Source: an uncultured Bacteroidales bacterium
Lineage (GTDB): Bacteria; Bacteroidota; Bacteroidia; Bacteroidales; F082
Assembly: GCA_905234645.1 (NCBI GenBank)
Contig: CAJOIS010000003.1
Location: 1 to 64,000, forward strand
Reading direction: 5' to 3'
Length of the DNA stretch: 64,000 nucleotides
A program made the position numbers and the translations under genes. The stretch's first letter is position 1, and the number at the start of each line of letters is the position of its first letter. This document shows positions 25,078-33,508 of the stretch, piece after piece. A model generated the notes under the pieces. That model ran no database searches, was not told the DNA's origin, and worked only from the letters and a program-made list of their open reading frames with translations.

Positions 25078-25827
25078 ATGAGCGCACAGAATTCCATCAT
25101 CAAGGTTGAAAACCTGAAGCGGACCTTCGTCGTCGGCAGCGAGGAGGTGCATGCTCTTAAAGGTGTGTCATTCGAGATATGCCAGGGCGAGTTCGTGAGC
25201 ATCATGGGCTCGTCGGGTAGCGGCAAGTCCACCTTGCTCAACATTCTCGGTTGCCTCGACCAACCCACCTCTGGAGAGTATCTCATTGACGGCATTTCCG
25301 TCAGGGAACGCACGAAGAACGAGCTGTCGGATATCCGCAACCGTAAGATTGGCTTCGTATTCCAGTCCTATAACCTTTTGCCGCGTACTTCGGCGCTTGA
25401 GAATGTGGAGTTGCCTTTGGTGTATAACCCGGACGTGTCGCATCGCGAACGCCGTGAAAAGGCACAGCATGCTTTGGAATTGGTAGGATTGAAGGATCGC
25501 ATGGAGCACATGCCCAACCAGCTTTCGGGTGGTCAGCAACAGCGTGTGGCCATTGCCCGCGCTTTGGTGAACGACCCCGTCATCGTGCTCGCCGATGAAG
25601 CTACGGGTAACCTCGACACCCGCACGTCATACGAGATCATGAGTCTCTTCCAAAACTTGCACGAACAGGGCAAGACCATTGCTTTTGTGACACATGAGTC
25701 TGATATAGCGGTGTTTACCAGCAGAACGATATTCCTTCGCGACGGACACATCCTCCGTGATGAGTCTGTTGCAACCAAATCAGCGGCAGAGGCCTTGGCG
25801 GCCTTGCCCAAAGAAAACGACTATTGA
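25078..25827 (+). CDS. MacB-like ABC transporter ATPase
   Basis: 249 residues. Walker A GSSGSGKST (44-52), signature LSGGQQQR (149-156), Walker B VIVLADE (168-174), with Ala175 where MacB/LolD-type ATPases usually have Pro (DEPTGNLD becomes DEATGNLD). It belongs to the MacB/FtsE/LolD group that powers mechanotransmission transporters. ATPase and permease are separate proteins here, unlike E. coli MacB where they are fused. The stop codon lies 2 nt before the permease ATG. Confidence 0.93.
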   Translation: MSAQNSIIKVENLKRTFVVGSEEVHALKGVSFEICQGEFVSIMGSSGSGKSTLLNILGCLDQPTSGEYLIDGISVRERTKNELSDIRNRKIGFVFQSYNLLPRTSALENVELPLVYNPDVSHRERREKAQHALELVGLKDRMEHMPNQLSGGQQQRVAIARALVNDPVIVLADEATGNLDTRTSYEIMSLFQNLHEQGKTIAFVTHESDIAVFTSRTIFLRDGHILRDESVATKSAAEALAALPKENDY

Positions 25828-25829
25828 CC

Positions 25830-27050
25830 ATGGATATACTGAATCTCATTAGAATTTCGGCGAAAGCGTTGATGCGCAACAAGACGCGCACGGCCCTCTC
25901 CATGCTTGGCATTGTGATAGGCATCGCCGCCGTCATCGCCGTGGTCAACTTGGGTGAAGGCCTGAAGCAGAGCACCGCCAACCAATTGTCGGATATGGGC
26001 ACCAACCTTATCATGGTGATGCGTGCCAACCAACGGCGTGGAGGTGTAAGCATGGGTTCCAGTAACGTGCAGTCGCTGAAGGTGCACGACTGTGAACTGA
26101 TAGCAAAAAACGCAAAGAACGTTACCTTGGTTAGCCCTGTGGTCAACAGTGGTGGACAGTTGGTGAATGGCTCCAAAAACTGGTCGGGCACGGTGTACGG
26201 TGGCTCGCCCGATTACCTTGAAATCAGGAAATATGAGATTGCCACTGGCGTCAACTTTACCGATGACGATGTAAAGAAATATGCCAAGGTCGGCTTGATA
26301 GGCCAGACCATTGTGGAAAACCTTTTCGACGACGGGGAGGATCCTATCGGCAAGATCATTCGTGTGGGCAACATGCCGTTTAAGGTCATTGGCACGCTGA
26401 AGGAGAAAGGCCAGAACAGCATGGGTATGGACCAAGACGACCTTGTGGTGATGCCATATAGTACCGTGCAGAAGCGCATGTTGGGTCAGGACTTTATCCA
26501 ACAGATTGTGTGCTCAGCCGCATCCGAGAATGTGGCTGAAGCCGCAGTGGAGGAGATAGAAAGTATCTTAAGGGCTTCGCACAAGATCCCTGAGGGTGGC
26601 GACGATGACTTCGAGGTGCGCACCCAGCAGGAGATGTTGGAGATGATGTCGTCGATGACGGGCATGATCACCACCGTTTTGGTTGCCATCGCCTTGATTT
26701 CACTGCTGGTGGGTTGCATCGGCATCATGAACATCATGTATGTCACCGTGACGGAACGTACCAAGGAAATCGGCTTGCGCATGTCGATAGGCGCCAAAAA
26801 CTCCGCCATCCTGATGCAGTTCCTCACCGAGAGTATCATCTTGAGCCTTATCGGTGGCGTGATTGGCTTGTTGCTGGGCCTGCTACTTTCATATGTGGTC
26901 TCTTTGTTTATGTCGCTCCCTTACGTTGTCAATGTGATGTGGATGGTCATTGCCTTTGTGTCGTGTGCCGTTTTGGGCCTCATCTCGGGCTTCTTCCCCG
27001 CTTTGAAGGCTTCACGCACTGATCCGATCAACGCTTTGCGATATGAATAA
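25830..27050 (+). CDS. MacB-like ABC transporter permease
   Basis: 406 residues from ATG 25830. Typical MacB topology: one N-terminal membrane helix (TALSMLGIVIGIAAVIAVV), a large periplasmic MacB-PCD domain (about 50-270), then three helices in the FtsX core (about 275-395), including GIMNIMYVTVTERTKEIGLR and a C-terminal ALKASRTDPINALRYE. With the ATPase it would drive extrusion of peptides, lipoproteins or antibiotics through the adaptor and TolC. The substrate is unknown. Confidence 0.93.
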   Translation: MDILNLIRISAKALMRNKTRTALSMLGIVIGIAAVIAVVNLGEGLKQSTANQLSDMGTNLIMVMRANQRRGGVSMGSSNVQSLKVHDCELIAKNAKNVTLVSPVVNSGGQLVNGSKNWSGTVYGGSPDYLEIRKYEIATGVNFTDDDVKKYAKVGLIGQTIVENLFDDGEDPIGKIIRVGNMPFKVIGTLKEKGQNSMGMDQDDLVVMPYSTVQKRMLGQDFIQQIVCSAASENVAEAAVEEIESILRASHKIPEGGDDDFEVRTQQEMLEMMSSMTGMITTVLVAIALISLLVGCIGIMNIMYVTVTERTKEIGLRMSIGAKNSAILMQFLTESIILSLIGGVIGLLLGLLLSYVVSLFMSLPYVVNVMWMVIAFVSCAVLGLISGFFPALKASRTDPINALRYE

Positions 27051-27059
27051 CAATTCATT

Positions 27060-28265
27060 ATGAAACGAATCACTCGAAATAATGTCGATGAATACCTTTC
27101 GCTGAGGCGAGTTCTCTTCATCTCGTTGACCATCACCCTGGCATACTATATATTGTATACTTTGAGCCATTATTATGGTCGTCCCTCTTTCGGCAATTCA
27201 GATAATACCGAAGAGGTCATGCGCCCTGGCGGGGAGATGCAACACCATGAAGGGCAGATGCGGTTTGATGATGCCCAACGTGCGAAATGGAACGAGTCGC
27301 TGAAAGAATTCATCCCAGGAGAGGAGATGCACCATAGGAAACCGGGATTTGTCTTACTGATCTTGTTGAACATTCCATTGACATTCATTATGGTTTTTGT
27401 GGTGTCTCTCTTTAACCGAAGGATTATGAGTTTGCCTATTAAGCGACGTATTAACGAGCTAATAATCAATATATCTGTTTCGTTGATTGTCGCTTTGTTT
27501 ATGAGCATGTTGTGTACCTTGCTGCAATTGTATCTGATACCGAATCATCCTGGTCCGGAGAGGACGACGTTCAGTTTCATCAGCAGGGGATGGATGGGTG
27601 ACATCCCGTTGCTCGCCATTGTTGTCATGGCCAATTACTTGGCACGTTCCTTATACCGCGAGAAGATGGTTGCCGTGGAAAACGAATCTCTTCGTGCCGA
27701 AAACATGGCTTCACGCTACGAAGCCTTGGAAAACCAGATGGATCCTCATTTTCTGTTCAACTCTTTGAACACTTTGAAGTCGTTGATTGAAGTCGATGTC
27801 GACAAGGCCGGCAGTTTTGTCCATCAGTTGTCTACGGTGTTGCGCTATACCCTGAAGAATGATGAAGTGGTGACCCTTGCACAAGAGTTGGATTGTGTGC
27901 GTCCCTACTGCCAGATGATGAAGATGCGTTATGGCGACAACCTCGTCTTTGAGCATTACATTGACCATGAGAAGTACGACAACTACAATGTCCTGCCCCT
28001 ATCCATCCAAGGTTTGGTGGAAAACGCCATCAAGCATAACATCATTTCCACGAAACAGCCTCTGACGATTAGTATTATGACGGACGATGATAATCATTTG
28101 ATTGTCAGTAATAAAATCCAGCCTAAAATCGGAAAGGAAGAAGGCACGGGCATTGGATTGGCCAATCTTGCGGAGCGATATCGCATCAAATGGAACGAAA
28201 ATGTGGGTATTTTTGACGATGGAAAGAATTTTAGTGTAACTTTGCCATTAAAACAAAAAGAATGA
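27060..28265 (+). CDS. LytS/YehU-type sensor histidine kinase
   Basis: 401 residues. Four N-terminal membrane segments (about 18-36, 97-116, 135-158, 180-196) enclose a periplasmic loop with a Met/His-rich stretch (EEVMRPGGEMQHHEGQM). The His_kinase domain has MDPHFLFNSLNTLKS with phospho-acceptor His230. It is followed by a HATPase with LVENAIKHNI (N box) and GTGIGLANL (G box). It is encoded directly after the efflux genes and 6 nt before its LytTR response regulator, so it probably senses an envelope signal and controls this operon. Confidence 0.92.
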   Translation: MKRITRNNVDEYLSLRRVLFISLTITLAYYILYTLSHYYGRPSFGNSDNTEEVMRPGGEMQHHEGQMRFDDAQRAKWNESLKEFIPGEEMHHRKPGFVLLILLNIPLTFIMVFVVSLFNRRIMSLPIKRRINELIINISVSLIVALFMSMLCTLLQLYLIPNHPGPERTTFSFISRGWMGDIPLLAIVVMANYLARSLYREKMVAVENESLRAENMASRYEALENQMDPHFLFNSLNTLKSLIEVDVDKAGSFVHQLSTVLRYTLKNDEVVTLAQELDCVRPYCQMMKMRYGDNLVFEHYIDHEKYDNYNVLPLSIQGLVENAIKHNIISTKQPLTISIMTDDDNHLIVSNKIQPKIGKEEGTGIGLANLAERYRIKWNENVGIFDDGKNFSVTLPLKQKE

Positions 28266-28271
28266 CCAACT

Positions 28272-29027
28272 ATGAAAGCACTTATTATTGAAGACGAGAT
28301 ATTGGCTGCTCAATCGCTCCAGAAGCTGATTGGAGAAGTTAGCCCTGACACCGAAATTCTAGGTGTTATAGAGTCTGTTGAGGAGAGTGTGGAGTGGCTT
28401 GAAAACAATTCCATGCCCGACTTGATGTTTATGGACATTCATTTGGCCGACGGTTCGTCGTTTGCCATTTTCGAAAAAGTCAACGTCACCTGCCCGGTTA
28501 TTTTCACTACGGCATACGATGAATTCGCCCTTAAGGCATTCGAGGTGAACAGCATCGACTATCTGCTGAAACCTATCAACAAGGAGGCGCTGGAGCGTGC
28601 CATGAACAAGTACCATACTCTGGCTGGAAGCCGGTTCAATGCCGATAAGATTGACAGGATCCTGGAACAGTTGGGAGAGAAGAAGAGATTCAGAAGCTAT
28701 TTCTTGCTTCCTGAGCGCGACAAGTTGGTGCCTCTTGCGACGAAGGACATTGCCTATGCATATATCGATTCCAAATCGGTGAAGTTAGTGACGCATGAGA
28801 ATAAAACCTATTATTTGACCCATACTTTGGATGATTTGATGGCCCAGCTTGACCCCAATATGTTTTTCCGAGCCAACCGTCAGTTCGTCGTCTCTCGTGA
28901 CGCCATCAAGGATGTCTCCATCTGGTTTGGCAACAAATTGGCCATCAACTTGAACGTCGAGGTGGCTGAGAAGATCATCGTCAGCAAGGCCAGGGTGGCA
29001 GAATTCAAGTGTTGGTTCTCCAATTGA
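28272..29027 (+). CDS. LytTR-type response regulator
   Basis: 251 residues. Receiver domain with acceptor Asp55 (MFMDIHLADG), plus IEDE and the conserved Lys in YLLKPI. The C-terminal LytTR DNA-binding domain (about 145-250) contains FLLPERDKLVPLATKDIAY and FFRANRQFVVSRDAI. Cognate to the adjacent LytS-like kinase; it likely binds direct repeats upstream of target genes, possibly the tolC promoter. Confidence 0.92.
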   Translation: MKALIIEDEILAAQSLQKLIGEVSPDTEILGVIESVEESVEWLENNSMPDLMFMDIHLADGSSFAIFEKVNVTCPVIFTTAYDEFALKAFEVNSIDYLLKPINKEALERAMNKYHTLAGSRFNADKIDRILEQLGEKKRFRSYFLLPERDKLVPLATKDIAYAYIDSKSVKLVTHENKTYYLTHTLDDLMAQLDPNMFFRANRQFVVSRDAIKDVSIWFGNKLAINLNVEVAEKIIVSKARVAEFKCWFSN

Positions 29028-29137
29028 TGAGATTGCAAATTATTGATTTGTAATTATTTGTAGACTTGCCAAAAAAAAGTTGGCAAAAAATGTCCTTTGT
29101 AAAGAAAAAGGTTGTACTTTTGCACCCACAAAACGAT

Positions 29138-29210
29138 GCTTCCGTAGCTCAGTTGGTAGAGCACCTGACTCTTAATCAGGGTGTCCAGGGTTCGACCCCC
29201 TGCCCTTGCA
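29138..29210 (+). tRNA. tRNA-Lys (CTT) with unpaired acceptor stem, possibly defective
   Basis: 73 nt. D-stem GCTC/GAGC, anticodon stem CCTGA/TCAGG with loop CTCTTAA (anticodon CTT), and T-stem CAGGG/CCCTG all pair perfectly. The acceptor halves do not: GCTTCCG versus CCCTTGC pair only at positions 1, 2 and 7 and leave two T-T and two C-C mismatches. There is no encoded CCA (ACA follows). A perfect -7 element TACTTTTG is at 29115-29122. Either a damaged tRNA whose 3' end was replaced, or a sequence error. Confidence 0.6.
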
Positions 29211-29249
29211 ACATTGGTTGTGAGGGCTTTGTGTTTTTCATTGCGGCTG

Positions 29250-29270
29250 CCGTGTCAACCGCGTGTCAAC
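29250..29270. repeat. Tandem GTGTCAACC repeat
   Basis: GTGTCAACC occurs twice, separated by GC, just before the apbE stop codon and 40 nt after the abnormal tRNA. Confidence 0.6.
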
Positions 29271-29272
29271 CA

Positions 29273-30265
29273 TTAGTTGATGATTAATGCCTTGAGCCCT
29301 TCCGTGGCAAAGGTCTCCAATTCGCCATTCTCATTGACGTAGATGTAATAGGCCTCCACACCATCCATGCTCTCAATAAGCGGCAGCGATTTCTCCATGC
29401 CCATTACCATGCAAATGGAAGCGAGTGCGTCAGCCCAAACCGAATTTTCGGCCAACACGGTCGCGCTGAGCACCTGATGCTCGACGGGATAGCCTGTCCT
29501 TGGGTCAATGCAGTGCGAATAGCGTTTGCCATCGCGTTCCACGTATTTCCGTGTGCTGCCCGAGGTGACCAAGCCCTTGTCACGCAAGGCGACGCGTGTT
29601 TGTACTACCTGCTCCGAATCCCAATTCTCGGCAGGTTTCTCGATGCCCACAATCCACGGGTTGCCGTTGGGTTTGCTGCCCTTGGCCATAATCTCACCTC
29701 CTGTGTCCACCAAGTAGTTTTGAATGCCTCGGCTGTCCAAGAAAGCGGCAATCAAGTCGGAGGTATAGCCTTGTGCTATGGCGTTGAAGTCCAGTTGCAT
29801 CGCAGGATTCTCTTTCACGACCTTTCCGTCTTCAATGCGAACTTTCCTATAGTCCACCAACTGTTTTAGGCTGTCGATGAGCTGGGGCGTGATGGTGTCG
29901 CCATGCTTGTAGCTGAAGCCCCATGCTGCCACGATGGGGGAGATGGTGGGGTCGAAGTAACCGTCGGAAAGCCTTGCGGCCTCTTGTGCTATGTTAAAGT
30001 TGTCGATAAAGATTGGGTCGAGCGTGTCCTCTTCGTTGCGATTGACTTTTGAGATTACCGAGCTGTCTACCCACAAGTTGACCGACATGTCCACCGCATG
30101 AAAAATAGAGTCGATTTCTTTTTGGAAATTGCGGTTCTGCTCGTCGAAGTATGTGACGGCGTAATAAGAACCTTGAGCCAGACCCTGCAATACGATCTTT
30201 TTAGGCTGATTTCCACAGGCTGCTAGAATCGCCAAACTTACAATCAACAATAAGCTTCTTTTCAT
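29273..30265 (-). CDS. apbE: FAD:protein FMN transferase (ApbE), lipoprotein
   Basis: 330 residues from MKRSLLLI, lipobox ILAACG (Cys17). ApbE attaches FMN covalently to Thr residues of periplasmic flavoproteins such as RnfG/NqrC. Matching motifs: GTxY-like QGSYYAVTYFD, ARLSDGYFDPTISP, LDFNAIAQGYTSD (metal/FAD site), NYLVDTGGEIMAKG and CIDPRTGYPV. No flavoprotein target is encoded in this window. It lies 22 nt after the DUF5686 gene on the same strand. Confidence 0.93.
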   Translation of the reverse strand: MKRSLLLIVSLAILAACGNQPKKIVLQGLAQGSYYAVTYFDEQNRNFQKEIDSIFHAVDMSVNLWVDSSVISKVNRNEEDTLDPIFIDNFNIAQEAARLSDGYFDPTISPIVAAWGFSYKHGDTITPQLIDSLKQLVDYRKVRIEDGKVVKENPAMQLDFNAIAQGYTSDLIAAFLDSRGIQNYLVDTGGEIMAKGSKPNGNPWIVGIEKPAENWDSEQVVQTRVALRDKGLVTSGSTRKYVERDGKRYSHCIDPRTGYPVEHQVLSATVLAENSVWADALASICMVMGMEKSLPLIESMDGVEAYYIYVNENGELETFATEGLKALIIN

Positions 30266-30287
30266 AACTAACAACTCTTAACTATAA

Positions 30288-32738
30288 CTATAAATCAAAG
30301 GTGACACTCCATTTCCATGCAAAGTTGTCCCATACGTTGTCGAAGGCATAAGGGCCGTAGCGGTATAACACGCCAGCACCCACTTTCATCCATAGCATAT
30401 TGAGCAGGCCTTTCACCACGAAGCCACTTTCGAAATAGCCTTTTTCCATGGTCTTAAAGTTCTTGTTGGGAAAGGCTCTGGCGCGAGGCATGTCGCCCCA
30501 AGCAAGGTTGGTGATTAAGGTAAGTTCAGGTTTGAACCATTCCGAGTCGGTCTTCCAAAGCATACCACTGAAATTATGGCTTAGATACAGGGCTGCGAAA
30601 CGGTCGCAGAAGAACTCGTCCAGAAGCATGGTGCCGAAACTGCCGGGCGAATACAGTCCGAAAGGCTCATAGGTACCTAAAATATTGAAGGTTTCCATCA
30701 CGGGGCAGCTTTCAGTGGCATAGCCCGCCTGGAACACAACTCTTGAGACCCCGTAGTAGCGGGTGTAAAAGTTCTTTGAGACTTCGAGTTTGAAGCGGTC
30801 GAAACTATACTGTCCGCCCAAAATGGGGAAGGAGTGTTGGTAGGAGAACCATACGATGGGATAGGTGGTGCCCAAGGATTGGATGCCGTCGGGTCTGCTG
30901 AGGAACTTCTCATTGTAGGCGAACCGCAGCTTGATTTCCGCGTTGGTGAACAGTGCCGATGTCAAGGAGTCGGCGGGCGTATGGAAAAACTGTGCGTTGT
31001 AGCTTTTGTGGACAGAACTGATGCTAAGGAAACCTTTGAAATGACGGGCAAATCGTGTTGAATACTGTAGCTCTGCCGTGTTCCGGCGCACATGGACATT
31101 CTCATAGAAAGTGTATTTGTATTCCGACTCTGAAAGCAAGCTGCCTTCAGAGAAGCCTCCGAACTCGCCCATGGCATCCGACTTGTTGGCGAACTGAAGG
31201 CTGAGTTCCATTTGTTTCTGCCTATCCATCAGCCATTTGATGCCACCGCCGTAGTCGAAGAATTTCATCCGTGTCCAATAGCCTCCAAAGGCATTCAGGC
31301 GGATATGGCGTGAGAGACGGTCGTTGGTGGAGACCCCAAGGCCAAAATACCAGCCTCTGTATTTCGATAGTTTGACGATGTTGCCGAGGTCGAGGTCGAT
31401 GAAGCCGACGGGAATAACGGATTCAACCAGCAGTTTGTCGGTCAAGCCCAAGACACGGTCGAAGATGTTAGTGCCCGCGGTAAGGGAGTCGACGAAGATG
31501 TATGTAGACCTGATTCTCTCGGTCAATGAGTCGATGCGGTGGTCGTTCCAGAAGGTCTCGTCGCGGTAGGCAGCATCGGGGTCTACCTTGATTTCGATGT
31601 CGGAGAATTGCCGCTTGCTGAGTTCCGGGTTGATTTCGATGTCGGTCAGATAGCTTTTCCCGATGGCAATCATGGGGAAGGCTGTGCCGTCGATGTCGAC
31701 CACCATGCCAGGGAATTTCAGGTTGGTGTTGAGCTGTTTCGGGAACCATTGGCCGTCGACCTTGTGATAAAGTTGTTGGATGACGGCTGTGTAGAGGCCA
31801 CCTTGCTCGTTGGGCTCGGCTTTCACGCTTTGCAAGGCCCATCCGTCGCTGTTGACGGTCATGGTGCCGCGGAGGCCGTTGAAGGTGCTGCCACGCATCG
31901 GGTGGAACGAAATCACATAGAGCGAGTCACCTTGTCCTATAGGGTTGACGGACTCCAAAGTGAAGAAATAATGCTTCGTACTGCCTCGGCTGATGGGGTT
32001 GACATATTCCGTCTCGGTGATGTTGATGATTTCGTCATAGAAGCTGACACTCTGCATGCTGTTGACCAGATAGATGAAGGTGGGATTCTTCATTCCGGCC
32101 ACTTTGGTGCCGAGCACATGCTGTAGCTTCCGATCTGGGGCCTTGAAAAGCACCTCCGAGGCGGTTTCCATAACCATCAAGTCGCTCTTTTTTAGGATGC
32201 TGTCGAAGAGATGGAGGTTGGACTTCTCGAAGTTGACATCGTCCGAAAGGGCTTTGCCAAAGTCGCTGCTGTCGATGGTGATGACCATCTGGTCGTAGAT
32301 GTTGTAGCGGTACGATTCCAACGAATTGGGGTTGTTGGCCTTACGATGGGCTAACAAGCTGTCGATAATACGGTGGGCAGGATTCTCGCCTGCTTCCACG
32401 GTGACTTCGTTCAACTCAAAGGTCTTGGATTTCAATGCGATGTTACACTTTGTCTGGTTGGCTTGCAGCGTGACGATTTTAGGCTCGTAGCCTATCGACG
32501 AGAACTTAACTGTCACGATGGGTTCGTTGGCGGTGATTTCATACATGCCGTTGATGTCGCTGATGACGCCCTGCAGGCCTTCATTGACGACCACGTTGAC
32601 AAATGCCAAGGGTTGACGGTTGCGTTCATCGGTGATTTTGCCGCTTAAAGAGTGCTGTGCAAGAAGCGCTTTTGTCGAAAAAAGAACTGCAACAAGGAAT
32701 AGGAACGAGGATGGTTTTATGCGGAAGTGAGGCTTCAT
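30288..32738 (-). CDS. DUF5686 / carboxypeptidase-regulatory-like outer-membrane protein
   Basis: 816 residues. Signal peptide ending LLAQ, then a CarboxypepD_reg-like beta-sandwich (about 30-110: LSGKITDERNRQPLAFVNV...FSSIGYEPKIVTL). A long beta-rich part follows, matching the DUF5686 family of predicted outer-membrane barrels and ending WKWSVTFDL. Such proteins are conserved in Bacteroidota with no settled function; barrel type and regulatory domain suggest surface display or transport. Its ATG overlaps the divIC stop by 4 nt (ATGA). Confidence 0.8.
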   Translation of the reverse strand: MKPHFRIKPSSFLFLVAVLFSTKALLAQHSLSGKITDERNRQPLAFVNVVVNEGLQGVISDINGMYEITANEPIVTVKFSSIGYEPKIVTLQANQTKCNIALKSKTFELNEVTVEAGENPAHRIIDSLLAHRKANNPNSLESYRYNIYDQMVITIDSSDFGKALSDDVNFEKSNLHLFDSILKKSDLMVMETASEVLFKAPDRKLQHVLGTKVAGMKNPTFIYLVNSMQSVSFYDEIINITETEYVNPISRGSTKHYFFTLESVNPIGQGDSLYVISFHPMRGSTFNGLRGTMTVNSDGWALQSVKAEPNEQGGLYTAVIQQLYHKVDGQWFPKQLNTNLKFPGMVVDIDGTAFPMIAIGKSYLTDIEINPELSKRQFSDIEIKVDPDAAYRDETFWNDHRIDSLTERIRSTYIFVDSLTAGTNIFDRVLGLTDKLLVESVIPVGFIDLDLGNIVKLSKYRGWYFGLGVSTNDRLSRHIRLNAFGGYWTRMKFFDYGGGIKWLMDRQKQMELSLQFANKSDAMGEFGGFSEGSLLSESEYKYTFYENVHVRRNTAELQYSTRFARHFKGFLSISSVHKSYNAQFFHTPADSLTSALFTNAEIKLRFAYNEKFLSRPDGIQSLGTTYPIVWFSYQHSFPILGGQYSFDRFKLEVSKNFYTRYYGVSRVVFQAGYATESCPVMETFNILGTYEPFGLYSPGSFGTMLLDEFFCDRFAALYLSHNFSGMLWKTDSEWFKPELTLITNLAWGDMPRARAFPNKNFKTMEKGYFESGFVVKGLLNMLWMKVGAGVLYRYGPYAFDNVWDNFAWKWSVTFDL

Positions 32739-33031
32739 TCTTGGGTCTCAATTATATAGACGACTTCGTTGTCGCGCTTCATCATATATTGTTCGCGAGC
32801 TACCTTCTCCATCGTGGCCGTGTCGTTTTGCAAGGCGTCTAGATAGGCTTTGCTGTCTTTGATTTCTTGGTCGTAGTATTCGATTTGCTGTTTTTGGTCT
32901 TTCAGCGACCGGTGCAGCCTGATTTGTTCGAAGAGATTGAATTGGTCGATAAAGAGGATGACCACCAAGAATACCAAAGTGGCGTATACATAGCGGTTGT
33001 TGAGCTTGCGAAGCACTTCCTTGAATGTCAT
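32735..33031 (-). CDS. Septum formation initiator (FtsB/DivIC family)
   Basis: 98 residues. One membrane segment (YVYATLVFLVVILFIDQF, about 14-31) followed by a coiled coil (about 38-75) and a C-terminal KVAREQYMMKRDNEVVYII block, characteristic of FtsB/DivIC. These proteins form a complex with FtsL and FtsQ at the division septum. A perfect minus-strand -7 element TACCTTTG is at 33055-33062. Translation is coupled to the DUF5686 gene. Confidence 0.85.
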   Translation of the reverse strand: MTFKEVLRKLNNRYVYATLVFLVVILFIDQFNLFEQIRLHRSLKDQKQQIEYYDQEIKDSKAYLDALQNDTATMEKVAREQYMMKRDNEVVYIIETQE

Positions 33032-33094
33032 AACGGTGCGTTGTTTTTAGGTTGCAAAGGTAATATATTTCGACGAACTCTATGACCTTTTTCT

Positions 33095-33102
33095 TATTTT
33101 TG
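33095..33102 (+). promoter_or_regulatory. -7 element of ridA
   Basis: TATTTTTG fits TAnnTTTG, 31 nt before the ridA ATG; divergent to the divIC element at 33055-33062. Confidence 0.5.
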
Positions 33103-33133
33103 CAGGCAGAAAAACAATCTAAATTCTCATACA

Positions 33134-33508
33134 ATGAAAAAAGCTATCGCAACGACAAAGGCTCCCGGAGCCATTGGTCCTTACAGTCAGGCTATCGAAG
33201 CCAACGGAATGGTGTTTATCTCGGGTCAACTGCCCATCAATCCCGAAACCGGCGTGATGCCCGAGGGTGTGAGCGCCCAAACCGAGCAGAGCATGAAAAA
33301 CCTTGAAGCCATCCTCAACGAGGCAGGCTGCACTTTCGACAATGTGGTGAAATCGACATGTTATCTCGCCGACATGAGCTACTTTGGTGAGATGAATGCC
33401 GTTTATGCCAAGTATTTCAAAGGCGAATGCCCGGCTCGAGCCGCTTTCGCCGTGAAGGAACTGCCCAAGCAGGCCTTGGTTGAAATCGAAATGATTGCCG
33501 CAAAATGA
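33134..33508 (+). CDS. ridA: RidA family enamine/imine deaminase
   Basis: 124 residues, full length. It carries the RidA signature: APGAIGPYSQAI at the start, VFISGQLPINPETG, and CPARAAFAVKELPKQALVEIE with the catalytic Arg102 and Glu near 117. RidA hydrolyses reactive 2-aminoacrylate and similar enamines made by PLP enzymes. Its stop overlaps the next start (ATGA), so it is coupled to the dehydrogenase. Confidence 0.95.
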   Translation: MKKAIATTKAPGAIGPYSQAIEANGMVFISGQLPINPETGVMPEGVSAQTEQSMKNLEAILNEAGCTFDNVVKSTCYLADMSYFGEMNAVYAKYFKGECPARAAFAVKELPKQALVEIEMIAAK

